A stretch of DNA of 64,000 nucleotides from Methylotenera sp. (GTDB lineage: Bacteria; Pseudomonadota; Gammaproteobacteria; Burkholderiales; Methylophilaceae). The notes beneath the pieces are model-generated. The model was not told the DNA's origin. It saw only the letters and a program-made list of their open reading frames with translations, and ran no database searches. How positions within the stretch are numbered: the stretch's first letter is position 1; every line of letters begins with the position of its first letter. Where the stretch lies: positions 62,001 through 126,000 of the forward strand of contig JAKFVD010000020.1 of assembly GCA_021732365.1 (NCBI GenBank), written 5' to 3'. Below are positions 28,830-39,166 of this stretch, in pieces. The position numbers and the translations under genes were made by a program.

Positions 28830-31800
28830 TTAGTTAAGTGTCCGAATTTCTTGAACGTTGATCTCTTGTATAAAGTTTTTCATGATATCTATTTGAAATT
28901 GACTGGAAAATTGCCGCATCAGTTCTACAAAAGCCAAATAACTGGGATCGATTAAAAGAATTTCGTCCAGCTTACCATTAATGCCTTTGATGTAACCCAG
29001 ATTAACGAGCGCGAGCAGCTCTGTTAATGTTTTTTCTGGCGGCATAATCATTTTGGTATGGTCGCTCACACTTTCAGGATTTTGCAATAAATTTTCGACA
29101 ACATCTGTATTTGTTATCCACTCTAGATTCAACCGATCGCCCAGCCAGTTGAGTAATTCTTCTACACTTACTGGCTTGACGATAAAATCTTCACTGGCAA
29201 TGCCTGCTGCATTTTCAAGATTTTTATCATAAGCATTGGCAGAAACGATACCAATTGGAATATGCGATTGGTGTACTTTGCGGATAATATAAGCGGCTTC
29301 CCAGCCATCCATCACTGGCATGGCTAAATCCATCAAAATAATATCTGGGTTAAACGATTCGTAAATATCCAAACACTCTTTACCAGTGGCTGCTTGCGCC
29401 ATTTCAAACCCCAGAGGCGCCAAAATATTCACCAATAGCTCGCGGTCTACTTGTTCATTATCGACAACCAAAATTTTGCGTCTTGCGCCGAGATACGTCA
29501 CGCGGTTGGCAAAAACACTGGGTTCTATTTCTTCTGAATGATGCACTTGCGATAAAAACAGTCGAATCTGAAATGTGGTTCCTTTGCCAATTTCACTGGT
29601 AAAGTTTAGCTCGCCCCCCATTAACTCTGTCAGTAATTTACTAATGGTCAAGCCAAGCCCTGTGCCGCCAATATTGATTTGGTTGGCCGCACTACCGCGT
29701 GAAAATGGCTCAAATATTTTGTTATATTCAGCACGCGTAATACCAGGCCCAGTATCTTGAATTTCAATATAGGCAAGCTCTCTTACATAACGCACACGAA
29801 AAGTAATCGTGCCTGCCTTAGTAAATTTCACCGCATTGCCCAATATATTAATTAATATTTGCGTTAACCTTTTTTGGTCTGCTTTCACAACTGCGGGCAA
29901 TTCGCCTATGGCCTCATATTTAAAACTCAATCCTTTATTACGCGCCTGTAACTCAAACATACTGACAATTTGGCTGATAAATTCTGGAAATTTAATCGGT
30001 TTAATATCAAAAGTAAGCTTGCCACTTTCAATACGCGCAATGTCTAAAGTGCCTTCAATCAGTGATAACAAATGCTCGCCACTGCGCCGCACAACTTTGA
30101 TGGCATGCTTGCGATGCAGCGGGATTGAGCTGTCGTTATCCAGCAATTGTGCATAGCCCAAAATGCTATTGAGCGGGGTTCTGAGCTCATGGCTAATACC
30201 TGTGATATAGCGACTTTTGGCTTGATTCGCTTGCTCTGCAAGATGTCTGGCAAGCTGTAATTCGTTATCGGTTTGTTTGTGCAAATCAATCTCGCGCAGT
30301 AAAAGCCCCGTTTGGCGATTGGATTCTTCTTGTGCTACGCGACGACTTTCGGTAGTTAACACTAACCACCAGGCAATAATGCCACTGGCAAAAACTAAAG
30401 CGCCAAAGACTTTTAAATAGCCCGCTTGTAATTGCGGCAATAAAGTAGAAGCATTTGCCTCAAGCGTTGAAGTCTCATGAAAGTAAATTAATCCTAGCAT
30501 GCCGCCAAAAAAAGCCAGCGCAATAAACATCAATAAAAGATAATGCGCTACCCCACCTTTTAAATGTGGCCACAGCCATTTGGGCGACAGAAACTTACTG
30601 GTACTCAGCCATTGCTGCGATAAGCTTGCGTGCGGCTTGCACGCATCGTTACAACGCGCATCCAAGCAACAGCAAAGTGAGCAAATAGCACCTTGATAAG
30701 CAGGGCAATGTGCTAAATCTTCCGTTTCATAATCACGCTCACAAATTACACATTTTTGTGTACGCATTTTTGCGGGAAAAGCGTATTTAGTACGCGCAAC
30801 ATAGTATTTTCCGCCAGTGAGCCATGCGATAAGTGGCGATGTAACCAAAGCGGTAATGAATGCGATAAATGAAGAGAATGCTTTGATTTCACTGCCAAAT
30901 ATGCCTGTAAATGCAGCGATAGAAAGTGCTGAAGCCAAAAACATTGCACCGACTCCCACTGGATTAATGTCATACAAATACGCACGCCTGAACTCGATTC
31001 CTTTAGGGCTTAAACCCAACGGTTTATTAATGACCAAATCGGCTACCACTGCGGTTATCCATGCAATAGCAATATTGGAATAAAGCCCTAGCACTTGTTC
31101 TAGTGCTTTAAATACATCCAGCTCCATTAACATAATGGCAATAATTGCGTTAAATACCACCCAAACTACCCGGCCAGGGTGGCTATGGGTGAGCCTTGCA
31201 AAAAAATTAGACCAAGCCAGCGAGCCTGCATAAGCATTGGTCATATTGATTTTAACTTGAGAAATCACCACAAAAAAAGTAGTGACCGCCAGCGCAACTT
31301 CGTATGAATTAAATGCGTAGCCAAACCCTACCAAATACATATGCGTGGGGTTAACCGCCTGCTGAAACGACATATCACTTTGAATAACCAAATACGCTAA
31401 AAGTACGCCTCCTAGCATTTTTGCCATACCTAAAAAAATCCAACCAGGTCCTGCCATTAATACGCCTAAATTCCAGCGCCAGCGGTTTTTTTCAGTTTTT
31501 TCGGGCATAAACCTTAAAAAGTCTACTTGTTCACCAATTTGGGGAATTAATGCCACACCAACAGCAGTTGCTGCACCAAACATGAGCAGATTAAATTCGC
31601 CTGTGCCGCCACCTGCCCCAGCAGAAGTGCCAGAAAACTGTAATAATTTAGCGATAATCTCAGGATCGTGATGCAGCACCGCAATAAACGGCAGGCACAT
31701 CAATATCAGCCAAATGGGTTGCGTAATCATTTGTATACGGCTAATTAATGTCACGCCATGTGTCACCAGTGGCACAACCACCAACGCACTCACTAAATAG

Positions 31801-32312
31801 CCAATGTATAAAGGCATATGAAAATATAGCTCAAGCGCATAGGCCATAATCGCTGCTTCTAGCGAAAATAAAATAAAGGTAAACGAAGCATAGATGAAGG
31901 ATGAAATCGTAGAGCCAATGTAGCCGAAACCCGCACCACGCGTCAGCAAATCCATGTCTAGCCCATATTTTGCAGCGTAATAACCAATGGGCAAACCTGT
32001 TAAAAATATAATAACGCCCACAGCAAGAATCGCCCACAGCGCATTAATTACCCCATAATTAACAGCAATTGTGCCGCCAATTGCTTCTAATACTAAAAAC
32101 GAAATAGCACCTAAAGCAGTGTTAGAAACGCGTAATATTGACCATTTGCGGAACGAGCGTGGTGTAAACCGAAGTGCGTAGTCTTCGATGCTTTCGTTTG
32201 CTACCCATGTATTGTAATCACGACGAATTTTAACAATGCGCTGTGTGGGTTCAGCATTATTTTGTGCAGCATCCGCAATATTCACTGTCTTTAATTCAAC
32301 CCCATCTATCAT
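28830..32312 (-). CDS. NCS1-type permease fused to hybrid histidine kinase (possible nitrogen-source sensor)
   Basis: About 1160 residues. Domains: an NCS1 cytosine/purine/allantoin-type permease with about 12 helices (residues 50-510; LEAIGGTIAVNYG, LPIGYYAAKYGLDMDLLTRGAGFGY); a Cys-rich segment with nine cysteines (about 524-561; CVICERDYE, CSLCCCLDARCNDAC); two further helices (about 590-655); HisKA with ITGISHELRTPLNSI (His711); an ATPase with DTGPGIT and GTGLGLTISKLL; a receiver with Asp in DIILMDLAMPVMDGW; and a C-terminal tail. This recalls CbrA-like transporter-kinases but with another transporter family. ATG at 32312 follows AGG by 9 bp; a GTG at 32321 and ATG at 32318 are alternatives. 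Divergent from the TonB receptor. Confidence 0.88.
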   Translation of the reverse strand: MIDGVELKTVNIADAAQNNAEPTQRIVKIRRDYNTWVANESIEDYALRFTPRSFRKWSILRVSNTALGAISFLVLEAIGGTIAVNYGVINALWAILAVGVIIFLTGLPIGYYAAKYGLDMDLLTRGAGFGYIGSTISSFIYASFTFILFSLEAAIMAYALELYFHMPLYIGYLVSALVVVPLVTHGVTLISRIQMITQPIWLILMCLPFIAVLHHDPEIIAKLLQFSGTSAGAGGGTGEFNLLMFGAATAVGVALIPQIGEQVDFLRFMPEKTEKNRWRWNLGVLMAGPGWIFLGMAKMLGGVLLAYLVIQSDMSFQQAVNPTHMYLVGFGYAFNSYEVALAVTTFFVVISQVKINMTNAYAGSLAWSNFFARLTHSHPGRVVWVVFNAIIAIMLMELDVFKALEQVLGLYSNIAIAWITAVVADLVINKPLGLSPKGIEFRRAYLYDINPVGVGAMFLASALSIAAFTGIFGSEIKAFSSFIAFITALVTSPLIAWLTGGKYYVARTKYAFPAKMRTQKCVICERDYETEDLAHCPAYQGAICSLCCCLDARCNDACKPHASLSQQWLSTSKFLSPKWLWPHLKGGVAHYLLLMFIALAFFGGMLGLIYFHETSTLEANASTLLPQLQAGYLKVFGALVFASGIIAWWLVLTTESRRVAQEESNRQTGLLLREIDLHKQTDNELQLARHLAEQANQAKSRYITGISHELRTPLNSILGYAQLLDNDSSIPLHRKHAIKVVRRSGEHLLSLIEGTLDIARIESGKLTFDIKPIKFPEFISQIVSMFELQARNKGLSFKYEAIGELPAVVKADQKRLTQILINILGNAVKFTKAGTITFRVRYVRELAYIEIQDTGPGITRAEYNKIFEPFSRGSAANQINIGGTGLGLTISKLLTELMGGELNFTSEIGKGTTFQIRLFLSQVHHSEEIEPSVFANRVTYLGARRKILVVDNEQVDRELLVNILAPLGFEMAQAATGKECLDIYESFNPDIILMDLAMPVMDGWEAAYIIRKVHQSHIPIGIVSANAYDKNLENAAGIASEDFIVKPVSVEELLNWLGDRLNLEWITNTDVVENLLQNPESVSDHTKMIMPPEKTLTELLALVNLGYIKGINGKLDEILLIDPSYLAFVELMRQFSSQFQIDIMKNFIQEINVQEIRTLN

Positions 32313-32387
32313 TATCATCACCTAATAATGCGCTTAATCTATATATGACAGCAACAACCGTACCACAGGTTAAAATTACCCTTTTTA

Positions 32388-32461
32388 ATGATAGTTAAAA
32401 TCACGCTGCAAATCTGTACGCAGTTTTGCGTATTACCATCCTTTGATTGCCCAACTATTAT
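32388..32461. promoter_or_regulatory. Divergent promoter with shared TACG-N8-CGTA operator
   Basis: The operator TACGCAGTTTTGCGTA (32417-32432) is a 6-bp perfect dyad with a 4-bp centre. Exactly 23 nt to the right lies TATTAT (32456-32461) for the TonB receptor, and exactly 23 nt to the left, on the minus strand, lies TATCAT (32393-32388) for the permease-kinase gene. The site would be centred near -42 for both promoters, a class II activator position. Two more promoters in the window have the same layout (fmdA and the porin). Confidence 0.7.
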
Positions 32462-32490
32462 CATCAACGTGTAATTTAGTGACTATTTTT

Positions 32491-34560
32491 ATGGTCAAAC
32501 AACCATTCTTTCTTTATACAAATACAAGATTATTGCTTTTAACTGCTCTGTTTAAGAGTGCGAGCGTGTTTGCTGAGTCATTCAATCTTGAAGAAATTCA
32601 ACTCATAGAAGTTAAAGTCACTGCCGTTCGCGAAAATTTAATCGGCGTTGTGGATACCGCCAGTGAAGGTGTGATTAGCAATCAGCGCATCAGCAATCTT
32701 CCGCTTTCTCGCCCTGGTGAAGTGTTAGAGCAAGTGCCAGGGCTTATTGTCAGCCAGCATTCTGGCGATGGCAAAGCCAATCAGTATTATCTACGCGGTT
32801 TTAATCTTGACCATGGCACTGATTTTGCCGTGTGGTTAGATGGCATGCCGCTGAACATGCCTACTCATGCGCATGGCCAAGGCTATATTGATTCTAATTG
32901 GTTAATGCCAGAACTGATTGATAGTTTGGAGTTTAAAAAAGGCGCTTATCATGCGGAACAGGGTGATTTTTCCGCGGCTGGCTCAACGCATCTGCATTAC
33001 GCCACCGCATTACCACAGTCAATCGCCAAGCTCACAGTGGGCAGCTACGGCTTTCAACGTTTGTTTAATGCAAGCTCAGAAGCTATCGCAGATGGTCAAT
33101 TTTTGTACGCTATAGAGGCTCAAGGTTATGACGGCGCTTGGGATAACAGCCAAAATCTTAAAAAATTCAATGGCTTGTTGCGTTACAGCGCTGGCACTGA
33201 AGAACGTGGCTGGACTGTCACCGCGATGGGTTATGATTCAACATGGGATGCCACCGACCAAGTTCCAAAACGTGCGATTAATGCTGGTTTAATCGGCCGC
33301 TTTGGCGCAATTGATGCTACGGATGGCGGCGAAACTAGTCGATATAGTCTATCTGCAGAATGGCATGACGACACGTGGCAAGCCAATGTTTATGCGATTC
33401 ATTACAAACTGGATTTATTTTCTAACTTTACCTACTTTTTAGATGACCCGATAAATGGCGACCAATTTGAACAAGCAGACAAACGCAATGTACTTGGCGG
33501 TACAGTTAAACGCAGCTTTAACGCCAATATTGCAGGCTTAGAAACCAGCCATCAAATCGGCCTACAAGGCCGTTATGATGACATTGATCATGTTGGCTTG
33601 TATCGTACTGTAGCGCGCCAACGCTTAAGCACAACCAGAGAAGACGCTGTAAAACAAGCTAGTGTTGGTTTATGGTGGCAAGGCAACTGGCAACTTCTAA
33701 CAAATCTGCGCGCCAGCGCTGGTTTACGTCAAGATATTTATCACTTTGATATTGAGAGCAATATCGCTGAAAACTCGGGCAAAGCGCACAGTAATATTTT
33801 CAGCCCAAAACTGGGTTTAGCTTGGCAAACATCCAAACAACACGAGTTTTATGTCAACTGGGGACGTGGTTTTCACAGCAATGATGGTCGTGGCTCCACT
33901 ATTCGGGTTGATCCCGTTTCTGGCGACCCAGCTGAAAAAGTGAACCCGCTAGTAAAAGCGATCAGCAAAGAATTAGGCTGGCGAGCCAATACTGTTGGTA
34001 ACTGGCAAACAACATTGGCATTATTCCAGCTGGATATTGATTCGGAATTATTATTTATTGGTGATGCTGGCGCCACAGAAGCCAGCCGCCCTAGCCGCAG
34101 AGTGGGTATAGAATGGACAAACTATATTCCAATCAACAGCTGGAGTTATATTGATGCCGACTTCGCGATTGCGCGTGCGCGTTTTGGGGATTCGGATGTA
34201 GTGGGTGATTATATTCCGGGTTCTATCGCCAAAACGGCTTCTATCGGCATTGCCATCAATCACCCAAGCGGCTGGTCTGGCTCTACACGTTTTCGATATT
34301 TTGGGCCGCGCGCGTTAATTGAAGATAACAGTGTGAAATCCAGCAGCTCTTTACTGACCAACTCGCGCGTCGCTTACCAATTTAGCTCTAAGGTAAATCT
34401 GGCTTTAGATATATTCAATATATTTGACCGCAAAGTATCGGATATTGATTATCTGTATACATCGCGCTTGCAAAATGAGGCGACACAAGGCGTTGAAGAT
34501 ATTCATACTCACCCTGCCGAGCCAAGAATGGCGAGGCTTAGCTTGATACTTAACTATTAA
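32491..34560 (+). CDS. TonB-dependent outer-membrane receptor
   Basis: About 689 residues from the ATG at 32491; a TTG at 32443 would place the start upstream of the -10 box, so 32491 is chosen. A signal peptide (LLLLTALFKSASVFA) precedes the plug domain (VISNQRISNLPLSRPGEVLEQVPGLIVSQHSG, in part; YLRGFNLDHGTDFAVWLDG), and the 22-strand barrel ends PRMARLSLILNY with a terminal aromatic residue. It lies beside urease and hupE/ureJ, and other urease-linked TonB receptors are thought to import nickel, so a nickel or nickel-chelate substrate is possible; urea itself needs no TonB receptor. The substrate is inference. Confidence 0.88.
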   Translation: MVKQPFFLYTNTRLLLLTALFKSASVFAESFNLEEIQLIEVKVTAVRENLIGVVDTASEGVISNQRISNLPLSRPGEVLEQVPGLIVSQHSGDGKANQYYLRGFNLDHGTDFAVWLDGMPLNMPTHAHGQGYIDSNWLMPELIDSLEFKKGAYHAEQGDFSAAGSTHLHYATALPQSIAKLTVGSYGFQRLFNASSEAIADGQFLYAIEAQGYDGAWDNSQNLKKFNGLLRYSAGTEERGWTVTAMGYDSTWDATDQVPKRAINAGLIGRFGAIDATDGGETSRYSLSAEWHDDTWQANVYAIHYKLDLFSNFTYFLDDPINGDQFEQADKRNVLGGTVKRSFNANIAGLETSHQIGLQGRYDDIDHVGLYRTVARQRLSTTREDAVKQASVGLWWQGNWQLLTNLRASAGLRQDIYHFDIESNIAENSGKAHSNIFSPKLGLAWQTSKQHEFYVNWGRGFHSNDGRGSTIRVDPVSGDPAEKVNPLVKAISKELGWRANTVGNWQTTLALFQLDIDSELLFIGDAGATEASRPSRRVGIEWTNYIPINSWSYIDADFAIARARFGDSDVVGDYIPGSIAKTASIGIAINHPSGWSGSTRFRYFGPRALIEDNSVKSSSSLLTNSRVAYQFSSKVNLALDIFNIFDRKVSDIDYLYTSRLQNEATQGVEDIHTHPAEPRMARLSLILNY

Positions 34561-34586
34561 ACTTAACCAATAAATTTGCTTAAATT

Positions 34587-35177
34587 TTACGCAATTAATA
34601 AATATCCACCTACTAGCATCATTCCTAAAGCCAAACCATTCTGTAGCCATTTAGTGAGTTGAGCGCGTTGCGAATTCAACAAAGAACCAAGCAACAAACC
34701 TGCGCCATGTAATAGCGTGGTCGCGAGCAACATGCCGCTTAATGCAGCGTAGCTTTGCTGCGAATGTAGCTCAACCCCGTGTGCCATACCGTGGAATACG
34801 GCGAATATCGCCACAATGCCGATGCGGCTGATGGCTGGAATGGGTAGATTGATCGCCAATAATAATCCCATTGCCATCACACTGGCGGCGATGGCGGTTT
34901 CTACACCAGAAAATGTAACGCCTGCCAAACCCATTACTGCACCAATAGTCATGCTGGCAAGAAAGGTTAGCGGCAATTGCCAGCGCGCTTTTCCGCCCAA
35001 TTTGCTGGCCCAGATACCAATTGCCAGCATCACCAATAGATGGTCCCAACCGGTTAATGGATGTATAAAACCTGCGTACGCACTTGCGAAATTATTTCCA
35101 ACTAAATCGTGCCCAGGGTGTGCAGAAACCACGCCGGAAAGTCCTACTAACAAAATACTTAACACTATTTTTCTCAT
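34587..35177 (-). CDS. ureJ: HupE/UreJ family protein, probable nickel permease
   Basis: 196 residues with a signal-like N-terminus and six hydrophobic helices. Family motifs HPGHD and GFIHPLTGWDHLLVMLAIGIW carry the His/Asp cluster thought to bind nickel, and AVFHGMAHGVEL is the second conserved histidine motif. It is the last gene of the urease block, 31 bp after ureG, consistent with nickel supply for urease. It converges on the TonB receptor gene with a 26-bp gap. Confidence 0.9.
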   Translation of the reverse strand: MRKIVLSILLVGLSGVVSAHPGHDLVGNNFASAYAGFIHPLTGWDHLLVMLAIGIWASKLGGKARWQLPLTFLASMTIGAVMGLAGVTFSGVETAIAASVMAMGLLLAINLPIPAISRIGIVAIFAVFHGMAHGVELHSQQSYAALSGMLLATTLLHGAGLLLGSLLNSQRAQLTKWLQNGLALGMMLVGGYLLIA

Positions 35178-35208
35178 GATTTTTCCTTAAATATCAGTCG
35201 CCAAAAAC

Positions 35209-35871
35209 TTAATCCTGCATTAAGCCCTGTTTTTTAATAAATTGCACAATTTCTTCCAAGCCTTGGCCCGTTTTTAGATTGGTAAAAATAAAGGGTCGCT
35301 CGCCACGCATTTTTTTCGCATCTCTGTCCATTACTTCCAGCGATGCGCCCACCATGGGCGCTAAATCAATCTTATTGATAATCAGTAAATCAGACTTAGT
35401 AATACCAGGCCCACCCTTGCGTGGTATCTTTTCGCCTGCGGCCACGTCGATCATGTAAATCGTTAAATCGGATAATTCTGGGCTGAAAGTCGCGGCTAAA
35501 TTATCACCACCACTTTCAACGAACACGATATCCAAACCAGCAAAACGTTTGCACAGTTGTGCCACCGCTTCCAAATTCATGGATGCATCTTCGCGAATCG
35601 CCGTATGTGGGCAACCGCCTGTTTCAACACCAATAATGCGCTCTGGCGCTAGCGCTTCATTACGCGTTAAAAATTCAGCGTCTTCTTTAGTATAAATATC
35701 GTTGGTCACCACGGCGATATTCAGTTCATCACGCAAGCGTTTGCAAAGTGATAGCGTAAGTGCGGTTTTGCCAGAGCCAACCGGGCCGCCGATACCGACA
35801 CGTAAGGGTTCTACTGATGACTGTGATGATGAATTTAAATTGTCTTGTGATATTTCTGCGGGTTTATTCAT
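35209..35871 (-). CDS. ureG: Urease accessory GTPase UreG
   Basis: 220 residues. SIMIBI-class GTPase: P-loop [15 protein letters not shown], metal-binding [13 protein letters not shown] (the CPH nickel site), [17 protein letters not shown] and the NKIDLAP specificity motif. It supplies GTP-driven nickel delivery to apo-urease with UreD, UreF and UreE. The N-terminus lacks the His-rich extension of some UreG proteins. It follows ureF by 25 bp. Confidence 0.97.
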   Translation of the reverse strand: MNKPAEISQDNLNSSSQSSVEPLRVGIGGPVGSGKTALTLSLCKRLRDELNIAVVTNDIYTKEDAEFLTRNEALAPERIIGVETGGCPHTAIREDASMNLEAVAQLCKRFAGLDIVFVESGGDNLAATFSPELSDLTIYMIDVAAGEKIPRKGGPGITKSDLLIINKIDLAPMVGASLEVMDRDAKKMRGERPFIFTNLKTGQGLEEIVQFIKKQGLMQD

Positions 35872-35896
35872 ACTATTTTTATCCGATGTTAATACG

Positions 35897-36610
35897 TTAT
35901 GACCTAAATAATCGACTATATTGTGTTTCGTGGCGGCATCCAGCGATGCTAAGCCCAGGTGTAAAATTACTGATTTCAGTGTCCTCTAACTGCATCGCGC
36001 CAGCGACGATTTCCGGCAATAGCGCACCCAACTCCAGTAATATTTTCTGCCCTGCAACCTGACCAAGCGGCACTGTTTTCATGGCGGCACTTACTTGATT
36101 CTCTACCCAAGACCAAGCATACGAATGCAACATATCTTGCGAAGAAATTGTCCATTGGTGTGTGATGCCAGCATAAACTGTAGGAAAAGCAGGGTTAACT
36201 AAATCGTTAATCTTAAGCATAAAATCGCTTGGCAAACTGTCCAAATCGTTTAATAAACGGCATAAGGAATAGCCCATTTGCCGCGTTTCTGCCAGCGCTT
36301 CGCTCGTATCTCGACCTGCCTGAAAATACGTGTCCCAATCTCTTACTGCTGCTAAATCATCGTCTTGCCATGCCTGATATTGCCGATAAAGCACTGGCAA
36401 TTCATACCGACCTTGGTAAATCATCAGCGCATCACTGATCCAGATTTTTGCGCTGACTAAATCATGCACTTCACCACATTCAATCGCCCATTCAAGCCCT
36501 TGCGAATAACTATAAGCACCCACGGGCAACATTGGGCTAGCCAATTGCAACAAACGACTTAACGCTATATTTGAGGCAAAATTTTGTGGGTTTGTGTTTT
36601 GCGTAAGCAT
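35897..36610 (-). CDS. ureF: Urease accessory protein UreF
   Basis: 237 residues. The all-helical UreF fold is recognised from [25 protein letters not shown] near the N-terminus (in part), [14 protein letters not shown], and the C-terminal [32 protein letters not shown] ending, which docks on UreD. It acts as a GTPase-linked checkpoint in nickel insertion. It starts 18 bp after ureE. Confidence 0.95.
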   Translation of the reverse strand: MLTQNTNPQNFASNIALSRLLQLASPMLPVGAYSYSQGLEWAIECGEVHDLVSAKIWISDALMIYQGRYELPVLYRQYQAWQDDDLAAVRDWDTYFQAGRDTSEALAETRQMGYSLCRLLNDLDSLPSDFMLKINDLVNPAFPTVYAGITHQWTISSQDMLHSYAWSWVENQVSAAMKTVPLGQVAGQKILLELGALLPEIVAGAMQLEDTEISNFTPGLSIAGCRHETQYSRLFRS

Positions 36611-36628
36611 ATTTAATTAACAGTCTAA

Positions 36629-37129
36629 TTAACCATGTCGGCGTAAGCGTGCAGATGGCAATCTAGAAAAATTATCTTGAGCATCATGATGCTTGTGTCC
36701 GCCACCATAAGCGCCCGCTTCAGGCTCAAATGGCGCGAGCTGGTCAATCGTCGTCATGCCAAGCCCGATTAACATTTCTTTCAGCACATGGTCTTGCTCT
36801 AAACGCAGCCAGCCATCACCTACTTGCAAAGGCACATGCCGATTACCCAAATGGTAAGCCGCGCACATCAATGCCTGCTGCGTTTCAGCTTTTACATCCG
36901 TTACGGGTTGTTCAGCCGCAACGATTTGCACTACTTTTCCGTCTTCTGCTTTAAGCAAATCGCCACCTCGCAGAATCGTGCCACGATCCAACATTAACGC
37001 CGCTTCGATGCCTGATTTTAAGGTGACACGCAAACGGCTTTTTTTCCTTAAATCGAATGGCAAGACTAAGTAATCATCAATCGGATGCGCTAGATTGATT
37101 GCGGGTAAACGTTGGGTGATATTCAGCAT
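36629..37129 (-). CDS. ureE: Urease accessory nickel chaperone UreE
   Basis: 166 residues. The N-terminal peptide-binding domain (LPFDLRKKSRLRVTLKSG, LDRGTILRGGDLL) is followed by the metal-binding domain with AYHLGNRHVPLQV (the conserved nickel His) and a short His-containing tail GGGHKHHDAQDN. It carries nickel to the UreDFG complex. It lies 8 bp downstream of ureC. Confidence 0.95.
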   Translation of the reverse strand: MLNITQRLPAINLAHPIDDYLVLPFDLRKKSRLRVTLKSGIEAALMLDRGTILRGGDLLKAEDGKVVQIVAAEQPVTDVKAETQQALMCAAYHLGNRHVPLQVGDGWLRLEQDHVLKEMLIGLGMTTIDQLAPFEPEAGAYGGGHKHHDAQDNFSRLPSARLRRHG

Positions 37130-37137
37130 AAATAATA

Positions 37138-38841
37138 TTAAAACAAGAAATAACGTTGCGCCATCGGCAAAATACTGGCGGGTTCGCAGGCCAATAAAAT
37201 ACCATCAGCGCGCACGATATAGGTTTCTGGGTCTACATCGATTTTCGGCATCCAACCATTATGAATCATATCGGCTTTTCTGACCGTACGCGTGCCGCTT
37301 ACAGGTACTAAGGTTTTATTTAGACCAAGCGCCTGCACTTCAGGATTTTTCAATCCCGCTTGCGATACAAAAGTAACAGAGGTTTTTAAGCCGCCGCCAT
37401 AAGCACCAAACATATGGCGATAATGCACAGGCTGCGGGGTTGGGATAGATGCATTCGGGTCGCCCATTGCCGCGGCGGCGATCATGCCGCCTTTTAAAAT
37501 AATGGATGGTTTGACACCAAAAAACGCAGGTCGCCACAGTACCAAATCGGCTAGCTTACCTACCTCAATTGAGCCGACCGTATCGGCGATACCATGTGTT
37601 AAGGCAGGATTAATCGTATATTTGGCGATATAACGTTTGACGCGAAAATTGTCGTTGCGTGCTGAATCTTCTGCTAACGCGCCGCGCTGCACTTTCATTT
37701 TATGTGCTGTTTGCCAAGTGCGGATTACCACTTCCCCCACTCTGCCCATGGCTTGCGAGTCAGATGACATCATGGAAAACGCGCCTAAATCATGCAAAAT
37801 ATCTTCTGCCGCAATGGTTTCACGGCGGATGCGGCTTTCGGCGAATGCGATATCTTCTGCAATCGCAGGGTCTAAATGATGGCAAACCATTAACATATCC
37901 AAATGCTCATCGATGGTATTGACGGTAAATGGTCGCGTTGGATTAGTGGATGATGGCAACACATTGGCATAACCAGCGGCTTTGATAATATCCGGCGCAT
38001 GCCCGCCGCCTGCACCTTCTGTATGAAAAGTATGAATGGTGCGATCTTTGAACGCGGCAATCGTGGTTTCTACAAAGCCGGATTCATTCAAGGTATCGGA
38101 GTGAATCGCCACCTGCACGTCCATTTCTTCTGCCACATTTAGGCAGTTATCAATGGCGGCTGGCGTTGTGCCCCAGTCTTCATGCAGCTTAAGGCCGATC
38201 ACGCCCGCTTCGACTTGTTCGCGAATAGGCTCTGGCAAACTGACGTTGCCTTTGCCTAAAAAACCCAGATTCATGGGAAAAGCATCTGCCGCCTGCAACA
38301 TGCGATGAATATGCCATGGCCCTGGCGTACAGGTGGTGGCAAATGTGCCAGTCGCTGGGCCTGTGCCGCCGCCCAGCATGGTCGTCACGCCCGACATCAG
38401 TGCCTCTTCGATTTGCTGCGGGCAGATAAAGTGGATATGCGAATCGATACCGCCTGCCGTCACAATCATGCCCTCACCAGCGATGATTTCGGTACCAGCA
38501 CCAATTGGTATCGTCACTGCTGGCTGAATGTCCGGATTGCCTGCTTTGCCAATGGCAGAGATGCGCCCATTTTTAAGCCCGATATCCGCTTTAACAATGC
38601 CCCAATGATCAATAATCAAAGCATTGGTAATCACCGTATCAGCCACATCTTTTGCACATAACTGGCTCTGACCCATACCATCGCGAATGACTTTACCGCC
38701 GCCAAATTTTACTTCTTCGCCGTAGATGGTGTAGTCTTTTTCTACTTCAATCCATAAATCGGTATCTGCCAGCCGCATTCTATCGCCCGTGGTTGGGCCG
38801 AACATTTCTGCATAAGCGCGTTTATCTACACTGAGGCTCAT
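37138..38841 (-). CDS. ureC: Urease subunit alpha (catalytic)
   Basis: 567 residues, standard. It hydrolyses urea to ammonia and carbamate at a binuclear nickel centre. Ligands are visible: [13 protein letters not shown] (His pair), [12 protein letters not shown] (carbamylated Lys), [10 protein letters not shown] and [16 protein letters not shown] (further His), and the mobile flap MVCHHLD with the catalytic Cys and His. The start overlaps ureB by 4 bp (ATGA). All active-site residues I can check are intact, so the enzyme should be functional. Confidence 0.98.
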   Translation of the reverse strand: MSLSVDKRAYAEMFGPTTGDRMRLADTDLWIEVEKDYTIYGEEVKFGGGKVIRDGMGQSQLCAKDVADTVITNALIIDHWGIVKADIGLKNGRISAIGKAGNPDIQPAVTIPIGAGTEIIAGEGMIVTAGGIDSHIHFICPQQIEEALMSGVTTMLGGGTGPATGTFATTCTPGPWHIHRMLQAADAFPMNLGFLGKGNVSLPEPIREQVEAGVIGLKLHEDWGTTPAAIDNCLNVAEEMDVQVAIHSDTLNESGFVETTIAAFKDRTIHTFHTEGAGGGHAPDIIKAAGYANVLPSSTNPTRPFTVNTIDEHLDMLMVCHHLDPAIAEDIAFAESRIRRETIAAEDILHDLGAFSMMSSDSQAMGRVGEVVIRTWQTAHKMKVQRGALAEDSARNDNFRVKRYIAKYTINPALTHGIADTVGSIEVGKLADLVLWRPAFFGVKPSIILKGGMIAAAAMGDPNASIPTPQPVHYRHMFGAYGGGLKTSVTFVSQAGLKNPEVQALGLNKTLVPVSGTRTVRKADMIHNGWMPKIDVDPETYIVRADGILLACEPASILPMAQRYFLF

Positions 38842-39146
38842 TTCAATGCCCCCATGACCTTGCCTGAAAACCCATACACTTTTTGGTCACCTGCTAATTC
38901 GACTAATTGCACAGCACGCGTTTGGCCAGGCTCAAAACGCACAGCGGTTCCTGCGGCGATATCCAGCCTGAAACCATAAGCACGTTTACGCTCAAAACTT
39001 AACGCTTCATTTGTCTCAAAAAAATGAAAATGCGAACCGACTTGTATCGGTCTGTCACCGCTATTCGCCACGTCTATCGTAATCGATTCACGATCCACGT
39101 TTAAACTGATTTCACCTGCTTCGATAAGCATTTCGCCTGGAATCAT
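38838..39146 (-). CDS. ureB: Urease subunit beta
   Basis: 102 residues. Family motifs: [35 protein letters not shown], and [19 protein letters not shown]. It forms the urease core with UreA and UreC. It overlaps ureC by 4 bp but is separated from ureA by 146 bp that carry a 125-bp palindromic element, an unusual break between these subunits. Confidence 0.97.
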   Translation of the reverse strand: MIPGEMLIEAGEISLNVDRESITIDVANSGDRPIQVGSHFHFFETNEALSFERKRAYGFRLDIAAGTAVRFEPGQTRAVQLVELAGDQKVYGFSGKVMGALK

Positions 39147-39166
39147 TTCTTTAGCCTTTTAAATTA

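Noticed and set aside
30764..30779. A further near match to the operator (TACGCATTTTTGCGGG)
   Set aside because: It lies inside the permease-kinase coding region, lacks the final CGTA and has no -10 hexamer at 23 nt, so it is probably chance.
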